Source: Gymnothorax reevesii (Eukaryota; Chordata; Actinopteri; Anguilliformes; Muraenidae). From it: a stretch of 64,000 nt of DNA. The first letter of the stretch is position 1; each line of letters starts with the position of its first letter. This document shows positions 1 through 10,440 of this stretch, piece after piece. The DNA lies in the NCBI GenBank assembly GCA_029721435.1, contig CM056592.1:33181611-33245610 (forward strand). The letters run 5' to 3'. The notes under the pieces were generated by a model. It saw only the letters and a list, made by a program, of their open reading frames with translations. It did not search any database and was not told the DNA's origin. A program made the translations under genes and the position numbers.

Positions 1-3
1 CAT

Positions 4-50
4 GCGCGCGCACACACACACACACACGCACGCGCACACACACACACACA
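4..50. repeat. CA/CG dinucleotide microsatellite
   Basis: Alternating CA with interspersed CG steps runs from the window edge to about position 50. It is a simple repeat with no other signal. Confidence 0.9.
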
Positions 51-1497
51 AGCATTCTGGATCTCTGAAGAATGAACATGACAAGGAATAGGATACGGAA
101 TTCAGTTTTTGATCCACTGTCTTCCATGTTTTTATGGAAGTCACTTTGTTTCTTTGGTATTTTCAGCATGTGGTTTTTTGTGAAGTTTAACGGAGGTGTT
201 ATTCTCAGGATTATCCACGATGAATCACTGACTGAGACCACCCTCCGAGGGCCTCGTGCTAGGAAAAGAGCCGAATAGGGTGCCTCGGTGTTTGTTCAGA
301 AGAGTGTGTTCATCATAGTATTGATGCCGCGGCAGATCGTATTAATGGATCATTCTCTACACTCTAGTTTATCTGTGAGAAGCTCCTCTCCGCCCATTTT
401 TGTCCTCAAAAGACGACTGGAGATCGCAGTCCCTCCGTTATTTCCTGGAGACTATTGATTTGGGATGCTTGCATGCAAGGATAAACACGATCCTGATATC
501 CACTCTAACATGCAGTTCAATTGTCCCCGTACTCAGTGTTTAGCTCCATTTCGACAGTGAGGAAAGGAAAGCTGCTACATCGTTCTTAGTGCGAAAGGAA
601 TCTGAGGCAACGGGCTAAAATCTGCTGTGCACTTGAGGAAATTGAAAAGATTGCACATTAAGAAGTGCAGGTAATATTCACTTGTGATGTGCTCCACAAA
701 ATAATCCCTTTGAAATTGAGAAACTTTACCTCGCAGGCGGCATTAGATCACCATTAGGCCACTCCAGAGAGAAAGCTGATGTAAAGTGGTGAAACCTGTG
801 CCAATGGCTAAGACCTCGGCGCTCTGTTAAACATCTTCCTGCCTGCAATAACCCAAAGAAGAGGTGCCCCTTCGGAAAAAGCCTTTTTCCCACATTTTTT
901 TTAAAGAATTGAGTACTTGCAAGTTCAATTGTAAGAATGCATGACAGAGCCCCGTGACTCAGTCATCTTTTTGGACCCTCCCTTATATAAAAGGAGCCAC
1001 ATTAAGTGTGGTAATGTGCCAACATGCCACCCATGTCGATGACATTTAATTAAAAATGTTCCTATTATCAGCAAAATCAGTAGGGATCATCATCATATTA
1101 CCACTGATCTACAAAACAGGAATGAAAATAATCCAACAAAAAACTGTAGTCTGTGGAGTGGGGACAATAAATTGAGGATGGACTGACAGACGGACGGATC
1201 AGGGCGATCGCAATATATGCCCTTCCAGCGAAGTGGATACATAAAAATGTGTTTGCACAAGTGCACTCTAGTTTATGAATCTGAAGCATTGAAATGAATT
1301 ATATTTCCACATGCGTGACAGACAAAAATTCGGGAAGCAAGCAAGAGCCACTAGTGTAATGCGACAGCATTTACTGTAAAAACAAGACAATGGAAAACAG
1401 CTTTGCTCAAAGCTGTCATGGATTTGAAGGCAATGTCACCAAAGCTTATTAGCCAGTGTGTACATGTATAGACCTTCAGCATACCTTCTACTCAATG
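51..1497. other. Unannotated non-coding stretch
   Basis: No exon, transposon end or convincing long reading frame is visible. The short open frames at 72-278 (+) and 1098-1289 (-) have no recognisable domain and look like chance ORFs. Whether it is intergenic or part of a neighbouring gene cannot be told. Confidence 0.5.
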
Positions 1498-2084
1498 CAG
1501 GTCCGGCGCTAGAACAGGGAACTGGGGGGACGCAGACACGTCCCTTTATGACAAGAATTAGTCCAGGCTAGTTCTCAATCGTTTTCCTTTATTGACACGT
1601 TTTCCAGTTAGCGTAATTGGCAACTGAAGACACGGTTTCTCTCCATATGCGATCTAACAGTGATGAAATCATGGGCCAAATTCAGTACAGTGGCGGAACC
1701 AGAACTGAGAACTAAGGTGCACAAAACATCCGCTTCATACAATTATTAGTCCTGACCTGTTCTCAGTCATTTTCATGATTAACAGAAGGTTCACTCCGAG
1801 AGGCTCCACACTTAACGGGTGCTGCTTGCTCACCCCGATTAGGTAAGACGACAGTCATTCATCTGGACGCGTATTTGCTGTATTTAAATCAATGTTATTC
1901 AAAATTGCATACCTGCGCAAATAGCTTTAGCCGCACGAGAGAAACTGTGTCTTCAGTTGCCAATTACGATAACTGGAATACGTGTCAATAAAGGAAAATG
2001 ATTGAGAACTAGCCAGGACTAATTCTTGTCATAAAGGGACGTGTCTGTGCCCCCCCCCAATTCCCTGTTCTAGCGCCGGACCTG
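1498..2084. mobile_element. hAT-like miniature element with long TIRs and 8-bp TSD
   Basis: A 587-bp element bounded by inverted repeats of about 145 bp (1498-1642 and 1938-2084). The outer ends read CAGGTCCGGCGCTAG inward from each side. An identical 8-bp direct repeat, ACTCAATG, flanks it at 1490-1497 and 2085-2092. An 8-bp target duplication with CAG-starting ends is the hAT superfamily signature. The roughly 295-bp centre has no transposase frame, so this is a non-autonomous derivative. The arms differ by only a few substitutions, so insertion is not very old. Confidence 0.88.
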
Positions 2085-2286
2085 ACTCAATGCAAGCTAA
2101 AGCACTCATTATGTTGGGTAATAACAGAAAGGATTTGGCTATTTGCTTTTGTGGTCCCAGCACCTCCTGTGTTAGCTGAGAGCATTCAGAAACTACTCAT
2201 TTAGTATTAAGTACTGCTCAGCAAGGTGATTAGACCTCATTGAAAAATGTGCCACACTTCCACTCAAGGAGAGGTAATGATGTTAA

Positions 2287-2490
2287 CCCTTTTAGCTCTG
2301 AAATAAATGTTTAAAAAATATATCTTTAATTAACTTGTGCTGTTGAAAACCTATATGTGGAGACTTGTTTAAAAGATCTCATGTATGGGAGCTCTTTTAT
2401 ACAAGTCTCCACATGATAGGTTTTTCAACCGTGTTGATTTTGATATCTTGCATCATTGCGCAACAACAGCTGCAGTCAGCGCTCTAAGGG
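2287..2490. mobile_element. Palindromic TTAA-flanked miniature element, copy 1
   Basis: TTAA occurs at 2283-2286 and 2491-2494. The element begins CCCTTTTAGCTCT and ends GCTCTAAGGG. The core is a long hairpin containing GTGGAGACTTGT and its complement ACAAGTCTCCAC around a short loop near 2380-2390. TTAA target and CCCT termini resemble piggyBac-type non-autonomous elements; that assignment is inferred. Relatives lie at 3230, 13072, 41703, 56940 and 60631. Confidence 0.85.
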
Positions 2491-2494
2491 TTAA

Positions 2495-3229
2495 CAGTCC
2501 TGAAAGGTGTCCTCAGTTTTGATCAGCGGCACGTTTCTGTTTTCTGTTTTCTTCCTGAAGGTTTAGCCTTTTCATGTTTGAACTATGGCCTGTCAGGGTC
2601 TAATGCCATCGCTGGGGACGGCCATTTCACACCCAACCGAGCTGACATTTGTTATTGTATTTCCCGAGCAGATGGCGATACGGCGCACTAAAAGCCCGCA
2701 CCTCTTGCGAGGCACGTTTGTGGTTTTCCTCCCCCATGAATACCGGTGCTTTATGTTTACAAATGAAAAGGCCGAGACACAGGCACCGCGCTCGACATTC
2801 CTCGTCTGGAGGCGACGTGATACGTACCTGGCTTTGTGCTTTGGGAACCGCGCCGTGGGTCGGAGCGAATTCACTCAAGGTTCATGCTCTGCATAGGAAA
2901 AAAAGAAACTCATATCTGCATGCGTGGACCTTCGGTTGCTAGGTTACATGTTGGAGCTGCCAGTGTGATATGCTGGTGTTATTGCAGCCCATGGACTGTA
3001 TGTATCTGTAGTGTTCGGGAGGGGGGGGATGCATGTGCACGTTGATCGGCATTGGAAACAGACACCGCAAATGATCCATGACTCCATGAAAAATGTTTAC
3101 TGCTGATCTTCCACCAGATTATATCGCTGTGCAGGATGTACTAATATGAGTATAATGATATGGCATTTAAATCCCAAAAGGGACAGAGTCCTTTACGTGC
3201 TTGTGCGTCACAAAGATGTCGATCATTAA
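2495..3229. other. Unannotated stretch with overlapping chance ORFs
   Basis: Between two TTAA elements. A more GC-rich part at 2585-2945 is open in several frames on both strands, but no frame shows a recognisable domain, splice context or signal. Nothing else is recognised. Confidence 0.4.
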
Positions 3230-3340
3230 CCCTGAAAGTGCTGAATACAAATAGTGTTGCTTAATGATGTAAGATATCAAACTCAAAGCTGTTGATTACC
3301 TATCATGTGGCGACTTGTTTAAAAGAGCTCCCGCAGGGGA
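3230..3340. mobile_element. TTAA-flanked palindromic element, left half only (copy 2)
   Basis: Starts after TTAA at 3226-3229 and follows the left arm of the family up to the loop (GAGCTCCCGCAGGGG), then sequence identity stops at about 3340. The right arm and right TTAA are absent, so this is a half-element, possibly lost by deletion at the hairpin apex. Confidence 0.8.
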
Positions 3341-4056
3341 AACTAACCCAGTATCCACTGTTGCCTGTTGAGTGAAAGACAGCCACTTGGTTTTAATGAC
3401 AGACGTTCCTTGAATAGAAAACTGGTCAGAGTCAATGTTGGGCGAGATTGTATTTTACTCCTCACTGTCAAATTCTGGTCGACTCCTAGTGCGGAAAAAC
3501 TTCAGCTCTAATGAATATCAAAGCGTCAAATGTGAGTTTTATTCATTGTAACCCTCATTTTCCGGAAACTCAAAACAGTGACATTATATGAGGGAAAATT
3601 TTGCTCAAAATGTCTGCGCTGCAACCATTTGATTTTATGTGTTTTGAAAGATTGCAGAACTTAGTTATGTTCCTGACAGTGCAATTGTTCGAGTGTCATA
3701 ATTCACAGTCTGATTCTGCTCTTCCTGCAAAATTACATTTTAAGATAAATTTAAATAAAGTTTCTGGGGTATGTGAAAAATAAGATCTTCAGAGTTGATT
3801 AAAGGGTGACAGAGTTAACACTTTTGGAAACAAAAAAGACAAAGTCAGTGAAAACGATAAATTTAATCTGCAACCCAGCCAATGCTCTCACTCTATTCGC
3901 ATATTTTTTTAACACTCCAGAAAATATCACACTATTTACATCTGATATCAGGATAGTTTTGACATCAGGGTGAAACTACATAGACCCATTAACCTTTATA
4001 CACTGTCTGGCCAAAAAAGTTTGGACTCGAATCAGAAAATACCCAAGAGCCTATGA
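3341..4056. other. Unannotated non-coding stretch
   Basis: No gene or complete element seen. A motif CTGTCTGGCCAAAAAAGT at about 4003-4020 resembles Tc1-type terminal sequence, but no partner end was found. The gypsy relic begins abruptly just after it. Confidence 0.4.
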
Positions 4057-4704
4057 TTAAATTATCAAAGGAGAAACCACCGATGAAAAGTTACGGCAAA
4101 AGCAACAATAATATCCAACTAAACCTAAGAACCGCATCAGCTCCTTCTTTGTAGTTGGAGGAGAGAAAGCATTGATGGCTAACACCTTAACATCAACAGA
4201 TCGTACTTGTCCCTGACCCACTACTTTCCCCAAATAGGTCACAGTGGCCTTTGTAAACTCACATTTTTCAGATTTACAGTCAAATTACCATCGGCTAAAC
4301 GGTCAAACAGTGAGTGAATCCGGGCTAAATGCTCGTCCCAGGTGTTGCTGTATACAACAACGTCATCTAAATACACAGCGCACCCTGCCAACCCATTAAC
4401 AACCCGATTCATAAGTGTTTGGAAGGTTGCTGGAGCATTATGTAAACCAAAACCCACAACAGTATAAGAAAACAACCCAGAAGGCCTGATAAAAGCAGAG
4501 ATTTCCTGAGCTCATGGAGTTAATGGCACTTGCCAATACCCTTTCAAAAGATCAGATTTACTGACATATTGGCTTGCTCCAACCTGATCGACACAATCCT
4601 CAATTTGTGGCAATGGGTAAGAGTCTGGCTTAGTCACAGAATTTACTTAGCTAAAATCTGTACAACAACGTGGTGACTTATCGGATTTCTCAACAAGAAG
4701 ACAG
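4057..4704 (-). pseudogene. Reverse transcriptase remnant, Ty3/gypsy type
   Basis: In minus-strand order the fragments read ASPCLLVEKSDKSP, YPLPQIEDCVDQVG, LLKGYWQVPLTP, NAPATFQTLMNRVV, the catalytic YLDDVVVYS, and RFLGLVGYYCCFCRNF. This is the palm/fingers/thumb order of Ty3/gypsy RT. Stops occur after TDFS and PLTP, and there is a frameshift near 4250. The N-terminal part before ASPC is missing and the sequence ends at the thumb, so no RNase H remains. Confidence 0.9.
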
Positions 4705-5395
4705 GGCGATGCCCAGGGCGATGTGACTAAATTGCAGGTCATTAGGGCTGAAGCCAGTACTTTCCTGACAGCCTTCTCTGGCAGCCAAAAGCAACCAAGT
4801 CAGACCGTCCTCCCAGTCACCACTCAGCTGTGTACAATAGAGCCGAAACAGAGACTTCAGGGTCTGATGAAAACGTTCTAAAGCACCTTGACTTAGTGCA
4901 TGATAAGCGGACGATCGGTTGTGTTTAATGTTCAGTTGCTTAAGAACTTGAGCAAACAAACGTGATTTATAGTTTGACCCCTGGTCGCTTTGGATGATCT
5001 TAGGGATCCCAAATATAGTAATGAGCTGACTTGAAGCTTTTACAACCGACTTGGCCGTGACTGTACGCAAGGGGTACACAGCTGGATAACGCGGTACCTG
5101 ACACATTACAATCAATCAGTACTTGGAGCCAGATTTTAACTTTGGCGAAGGTCCAACACAGTCGATGATTAAATGCTCAAAGGGGTTACTTACAGCAGGG
5201 ATCGAATAAAGGGGTTACGCTTCAGAGACTGATTTGGCTTACCCGTTACCTGACATGTATGACAAGTCTTGATATAAGGTGCAACATCACGCTTAAGTCG
5301 AGGCCAGAAGAAATAACGCAAAATGTGACAATAAGTTTTTTTTTTTAACCTCCATGTAGCCTGTCTGGTCATGAGAACACTTCAACACTTCATTT
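4705..5395 (-). pseudogene. Integrase remnant (HHCC zinc finger and DD35E core)
   Basis: The zinc-binding region (about 5395-5220) keeps CHTC, but the second histidine position reads Y (TGYMEV). The catalytic core has all three acidic residues: D in IDCVGP (about 5155), D in QSDQGSNY and E in QGALERFHQ. Exactly 35 residues separate the last two, fitting DD35E. An in-frame stop replaces a probable tryptophan near 5125, and frameshifts separate the finger from the core. The C-terminal domain is missing: after NDLQFSH the frame runs into RT sequence at about 4700. Confidence 0.88.
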
Positions 5396-5834
5396 AGATA
5401 CTTCGATGGCACAACAATTTGAAACACAGGATTCCCCACACAATCCAAACCCTGAGGCAACCACTTACGAACCAATACCTCATTAAACAGAAAGCAACCA
5501 GAGGCCGTACTCTTGGCGTCACGCAAGGCAGCATTAACTCGTTGCTCCTTAATGCGGTCCTGCTGGGAGATGTCAAGTGAGTTAGGTACATTCAAAACAA
5601 ATTTTACATCAGTTTCTTCTCTCTGACCTGAAGAATCCAGCTCAGCTGTAGCCATTGTAATCAACATCCTGGACCTGAACCACAGGAGGAGGCCTAGAAG
5701 GGGGAGAACGATCAGCCCAAACACGGTTTCCCGCCAAATTATTCCCCAAAATCACATCAATACCATCTATGGGCAAAGCTGGTCACACACCCAAATGGAC
5801 CTCACCTTCCACGAGACCTCAAGAAAGATTGGCC

Positions 5835-6089
5835 CTATGCAAAGGAACACACAGTGTTTAGACCAATCCCTTGCACCAACACACAACCCGCAGTAAGAGT
5901 GTCCTGGGAAAAGGGCAGTACCGACTCTAAAATGAAGGAATCCTTGGCTGCAGTGTCACGCAAGATTTTAACAGGTACTTTCTTGTCACTACCAGTGAGA
6001 GATACAAATCCATTAGAGACAAAAGCTCCAAAACCAGCATATTTCTCAGTTTCAGGTGTAACAGACTCTGGAAGTCCCTCAGCGAACAA
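5835..6089 (-). pseudogene. Retroviral-type aspartic protease remnant
   Basis: The minus-strand frame contains VPVKILRDTAAKDSFILES, the position of the active-site D-T/S-G triad in LTR-retrotransposon proteases. Glycine has become alanine (DTA-A instead of DTG-A). It lies directly between the gag zinc knuckle and the linker to integrase, as expected. Downstream the frame breaks; a remnant reading IDVILGNNLAGN persists near 5760-5725. Confidence 0.78.
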
Positions 6090-6159
6090 TGGAACTTCGG
6101 TGACTGAAGCAGTGCAAATCGCAGGCTTAACCTGTCTACTACTCTACTCCTCAATAAAG

Positions 6160-7269
6160 GACATTCTGATTTCCCATTGCCTCTCTCGTGGCAGTAATTA
6201 CAATTCTGACTTGAACTACCCAAACGAGGACAACGAGTCATCCTGGTAGGCTCAGACCAAGAACCCTTTGCAGGAAGGCCAACAGTTTTAACAGTAACAT
6301 CTGAAACACCTCTCTTTTCAAATTTCCCTCTGTGTGCCATCATGTATTCATCTGCAAGAGTAGCCGCTTCTGAAGCAGTTTTCACTTAATGCGCTGCTAT
6401 ATGAGTGGCAACCTCAGGTGGAACACATTCTTTAAATTGCTTTAGAACCATCAGATCGCACAGCTCCTCAAAAGTTCTCTAAAGCAGAGCACCATCTGTT
6501 GAAATGTTTGGATACATCCCTGGCAAACTCGACACGTGATTGCTTTTCTGACTTCCTCCAGGATCTAAAGCGTTGACGATATGCCTCTGGTACCAACTCA
6601 TAGGCCTTCAATACTGCCTCTTTAACAATAGAATACTTCTGGTTGTCAAACGGACCGAGTGCTGAATACGCCTCTTGAGCCTTCCCTGTTAATACTGACT
6701 GTAACATAACCACCCGATCAGACTCAGGCCAACCTCTCACAATGGCAACATGCTCAAAAAGGGGAAAAAATGTATCTCGATCCCTGTCATCGAATCTTAG
6801 CACAAGACGCAAATTACCTACGACATCAAACATCCTCATCCCATGTCCAACCGATGCAGACTCATCTGGACCCTCGTTTTCTGCTTTGCCAACCAGCTTA
6901 CGTTATCTGATCAAATCTAACCGACACTGCTCTACACCCAGCTTTTCTTTCTCTAGAGACTGCCTGAGCCGTTCCTTTTCTATGCTTAATTTATCCCTTT
7001 CCATCTGTAACAGCAACAGCTCCTTCTGTTGTTCAAAGGTTAAAGTGACATTATTTAGCACTGCAGACTCACAAACATCCTCATCTTTAGCTGGCAGAAC
7101 CCCACGCTCCAACAACACGGCTTTCAACAAACTTTTGATTTCCTCCTTTAGTCGTTTATCTCCCAAATCAACACCATAATGCTCAACGAGCTTCAAAAGT
7201 TGCTCTCTGGTGCAGCTGTTTCAACAACTCCTCTGAAGGTGATTGAACATAACTATACACAGTGGCCAT
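6160..7269 (-). pseudogene. gag remnant with coiled coil, capsid-like region and zinc knuckle
   Basis: A start codon at 7269-7267 begins a frame reading MATVYSYVQSPSEELLKQL; a frameshift follows near 7195. A charged, heptad-rich stretch (about 7040-6905) is probably coiled coil. The segment 6839-6468, with RGWPESDRVVMLQ and RFRSWRKSEKQS, resembles the capsid/SCAN-like region of fish gypsy Gag. A stop separates it from a further piece (6385 to about 6160). A CCHC zinc knuckle lies at 6202-6161, but its histidine is replaced by asparagine (C-x2-C-x4-N-x4-C). At least three interruptions make it non-functional. Confidence 0.85.
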
Positions 7270-7921
7270 TGCAGTGCAGTGATTGAAAAGGTGCAAAAAA
7301 GAAATAGAATGATCAGGCTAACTACCCATCCAGAAACGTACTAATCTCAATCCAGTCTTCATCCAGGTACTTGCCGTGGGTACTTATGCACCAAAACCCA
7401 CTAGAACGGAAAAGGCAACTGCATGCACAGCGACCCCTCAATTCTATGGACATGCTCCCGAGACAAGTGCTCTACCAGCTTTCACCACAACACTACCAAG
7501 GTATAACGAACGAATCCCAAAGGGGAAACGTTCCTGCAGCCTACCAGGGAAAGCTCTAATTCAAACAAAAGCAACCCAAAACAATCACTCCCACTATGAC
7601 ACAAAATGTACTAAAACTGTCTACTGACAACTGACAGCACTAAAGCTCTCATCCTGACCAAAACCTCACTGACCAAACAAAGCAACACAAACCCAAATTT
7701 AAATCAGCAAAAAACTGCTGCCTGAAACAAAAATGAGGCCTAATCAATCAATTAACAAAACTCGAGACTGAAGGCTCCCGAACTAAAAGAGCTAAATCAC
7801 TCTACTCTCGAAAGATACTTTTGTAATTGCCAAACCCTTATTAATGAAAGAGAGGACACAAAATACTCATTTTCAAGAAATGCAAAAACAAAAGCATTGG
7901 AAAACTTACTAAACAAACGAT

Positions 7922-7935
7922 CGGACGAGCCCCCA
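7922..7935 (-). promoter_or_regulatory. tRNA-Pro-type primer-binding site of the gypsy element
   Basis: On the minus strand TGGGGGCTCGTCCG begins three bases after the LTR end. It is identical to the first 14 bases of the proline-tRNA primer-binding site known from gammaretroviruses, then diverges. Position and match support first-strand priming by tRNA-Pro. Confidence 0.75.
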
Positions 7936-7938
7936 TTT

Positions 7939-8590
7939 TGCCACAAACCCTGGCTCAAAAGCATGTGACAAACGGAGACGACACAGACCTTGTGGAATCA
8001 TTTTTAATTTTTGATTAATTGTTTATCCTTGCTTGCTCTGGCTCAATTCTCCTTAGGCCTCAGTGTGTACTCTCACATGTTTCTGATGAGCCAGGGCCTC
8101 AGTGTGTACTCTCGCATGTTTCTGATGAGTCAGAGCCTACATAACTGTACTTATCCATGAATCTGACCAAGTGTGTCATGGCATATAGTTTATCTGGAGC
8201 CATGCAGTCCTGACAGGGCCAAGATGTTCTCTTTCTCTCCCAAGTTTATGTGTTCTCCGGAAAAAGAGAACCAGAAGAGCCGAACAATAAAATGTATGCA
8301 TACTTCAGCCCGGCTTTACGTGGGCTGTGTGTGTCCGCAACATTCCTGTCGATACCATGATGCGTAAATCAGTTCGGGGGGGAGAGGAGGATGATGTCAA
8401 GATGGACTCTTACTCAAAATACAGGGAAAAAAACTGTTTTCATCCTCGTATGACATCACTTGTTGTGGGCAAGGATCCCTCTCTGCAGAAGAAGTAAACT
8501 GACTTTGGCTTGGATATTAACTCCTTTGTCTCTGTCTGAGTTCTTTTTGAAAGGTAACACCAGGAATATAAAATCTAAATTCCTACCACA
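7939..8590 (-). repeat. Probable 5' LTR of the gypsy element
   Basis: The inner boundary is fixed by the primer-binding site: the minus strand reads TTTGTGGCA, three bases, then the site. The outer boundary is inferred from the next suitable TG (TGTGGTAGG, at 8590), giving about 650 bp. No second LTR is available for comparison, so the outer end is uncertain. It contains a 39-bp tandem duplication. Confidence 0.55.
8056..8133. repeat. 39-bp tandem duplication inside the LTR
   Basis: Two adjacent 39-bp units (8056-8094, 8095-8133), starting GGCCTCAGTGTGTACTCTC and differing at only two positions. Tandem repeats in a U3 region are often enhancer-like; no function is shown here. Confidence 0.85.
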
Positions 8591-8668
8591 GACCTAGAGT
8601 TGATTATTTAGTTGATACCAAAAGAAAGGAGGAATCAGTAAATGTAATCAGCATGTCTGCTATGGTGG

Positions 8669-8926
8669 ATGCGTGGTGTGTGTGTGTGAGTGCATGGTGT
8701 GTGTGTGTGAGTGCGTGGTGTGTGTGTGTGAGTGCGTGGTGTGTGTGAGAGTGCATGGTGTGTGTGTGTGAGTGCGTGGTGTGTGTGTGTGAGTGCATGG
8801 TGTGTGTGTGTGAGTGCGTGGTGTGTGTGTGAGAGTGCATGGTGTGTGTGTGTGAGTGCGTGGTGTGTGTGTGTGAGTGCGTGGTGTGTGTGTGAGTGCG
8901 TGGTGTGTGTGTGTGAGTGCATGGTG
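8669..8926. repeat. GT-rich minisatellite, about 21-bp unit
   Basis: About 12 copies of a unit reading GAGTGCRTGGTGTGTGTGTGT, with some units shortened by a GT step. The unit is a multiple of three, so it gives artificial open frames of repeated CVCVSAW-like peptide on both strands; these are not genes. Confidence 0.92.
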
Positions 8927-9236
8927 GTTGGTGCAGGCAGTAGCAGCACCAACCGAACAGCGAGATGGGCAGGAACAGAGAGAGAGACGATGAGGCCTGC
9001 AGGAGCCTTATACAGCCTCCAAGCCCCACCTCCACAGGTGTGTTCAAACAGGAAGTCACTTCAAACCAGCCCATCAACTTCCTGCAGACAAACCAGCAGC
9101 AGAACAGCAGGAAGCAAGCAGAACAAGGCTTGACAAATCTCTTCCAGCTTTGGTTCTAATCATCTTCAAACTATTCCTAATAAAAGTTATCACTGATATT
9201 TTTTATTGTTTTTAAGATTCGACCAGAATTTAACTA
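8927..9236. other. Unannotated stretch before the LINE
   Basis: Moderately GC-rich with AGCAG-type runs at 9085-9125, then AT-rich. No recognised gene or element; it may include 5' LINE sequence that has decayed. Confidence 0.4.
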
Positions 9237-9545
9237 CATGTCATGGTCCATGTTGGGACAAATGACATAGGTAAGGGTAGGAATTAGCTGAAAAGCTTAG
9301 GAGTAGATCCTCCACGGTAGTGTTCTCCGGGATTCTACCGGTACCATGTGCAAGCAGAGGGAAGCAGAATTTTATCTGGAGGTTTAACATGTGGCTACGA
9401 ACCTGGTGTAGGAAAGAGGGGTACAGGTTCATGGGACACTGACACTAATTCTGGGACAGGGGTGAGCTGCTCAAGCCTGACGGGCTGCACCTGAACCGGA
9501 GGGGCACCTTTGCACTGGGTCAGCGTATGTTGAGGGTAGCACAGA
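9237..9545 (+). pseudogene. LINE ORF1 remnant with SGNH/GDSL esterase motifs
   Basis: MVHVGTNDIGKG is encoded from 9243; GTND is a conserved SGNH-hydrolase block. LLKPDGLHLNRRGT near 9467-9508 contains the D-x-x-H catalytic pair (DGLH at 9479-9490). The two motifs are now in different frames and stops intervene. Esterase-type ORF1 proteins are known from CR1-group LINEs, which supports the family call. Confidence 0.75.
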
Positions 9546-9741
9546 ATTATTTATACTAGGGACTTGGGGGGCAGGGAGGTTAGTGACTGTTACACAGTGG
9601 GAAATGCAGACTGGCCTGATGGAAGCGGACAGCGTTACATGCACTATTGATGATATATTTTTAAAGCAACAAAGCGTAGTGGTGTGCTTGGAGCAGTAGG
9701 CACATGAGAAATCGAAGGGGAAGAACATTAGTAATAACCTG

Positions 9742-10440
9742 AAATGTTTTTATCTAAATGCAAGAAGCCTAAAAAATAAAATTCCCTAGCTTGAGGCTGT
9801 TATGATTAGTGAGAGCTTTGACATAGTTGGGATTACAGAGACATGGCTTAGTGAAGAGTATGGAGATGAATATAATATAGAAGGTTATAAGCTCTTTAGG
9901 AAGGATGGATATAATAGGCGAGGAGGGGGCGTAGCAATCTATGTGAATGAAAACATAAATGTACAGGAAATTCCCGAAATTGAACATTCCTTTCCCTGTG
10001 AAGATATCTGGGTCAGGCTCATTGGCAAACACGAGACAGGTTTAAACATAGGAGTGTGCTACTGACCACCAGCTTTGGACAGTATTGTCAATGAAATGCT
10101 TTTTAGGAGGATTACGCAACCTTGTAGAGGTGGAGGGGCTATTATTATGGGAGACTTAAATTATCCTGGTATTGATTGGGAAATGGTGAAAGGACAGGGT
10201 AAAGGAGAGGAAGAATTTCTAGATGTTATAAATGATAATTTTTTTGGTGCAGTATGTTAATAAACCTACAAGAGAGAAGGCAATTTTAGACTTAGTGCTC
10301 TGTAATGACCCTGATAGAATTAGCAATGTTGAGGTGCTGGAGCCACTTGGGGCAAGTGTTCACTCAGCTTTTAATTTTGCTGTTCCATGGGAAGTCAAAA
10401 AGGTGTCTTTGAAAACCAAAATTTTCAATTTTAGGTGAGC
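9742..10440 (+). pseudogene. LINE ORF2 apurinic-type endonuclease remnant
   Basis: Frames carry NARSLKNKI, IVGITETWLSEEYG, GGGVAIYVNENI and GDLNYPGIDW, the successive motifs of the AP-endonuclease of LINE ORF2. The last catalytic motif, normally SDH, reads SVH (LGASVHS, near 10350), removing the aspartate. Stops at 9788 and 10066 and a frameshift near 10255 break the frame. Confidence 0.87.

Larger units (their letters stand above)
4057..8590 (-). mobile_element. Decayed Ty3/gypsy LTR retrotransposon, Gmr1-like domain order
   Basis: Reading the minus strand from high to low coordinates gives an LTR, a tRNA-Pro-type primer-binding site, gag, aspartic protease, integrase and reverse transcriptase. 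Integrase before RT is unlike ordinary Ty3/gypsy but matches the Gmr1-like group described from cod and other deuterostomes. Stops and frameshifts break every domain. The 3' side is truncated inside RT at about 4057, so RNase H, polypurine tract and second LTR are missing. An internal deletion joins integrase to RT near 4700. Confidence 0.87.

Noticed and set aside
2585..2945. Overlapping open frames of up to about 100 codons on both strands
   Set aside because: Open in several frames because of higher GC; no domain, splice context or codon signal favours one of them.
5854..6249. 131-codon plus-strand ORF
   Set aside because: Antisense to the gypsy protease and gag region; the minus strand carries the recognisable motifs.
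8604..9159. ORFs of 105-157 codons across the GT minisatellite
   Set aside because: The repeat unit is 21 bp, so all frames stay open; the peptides are low-complexity artefacts.
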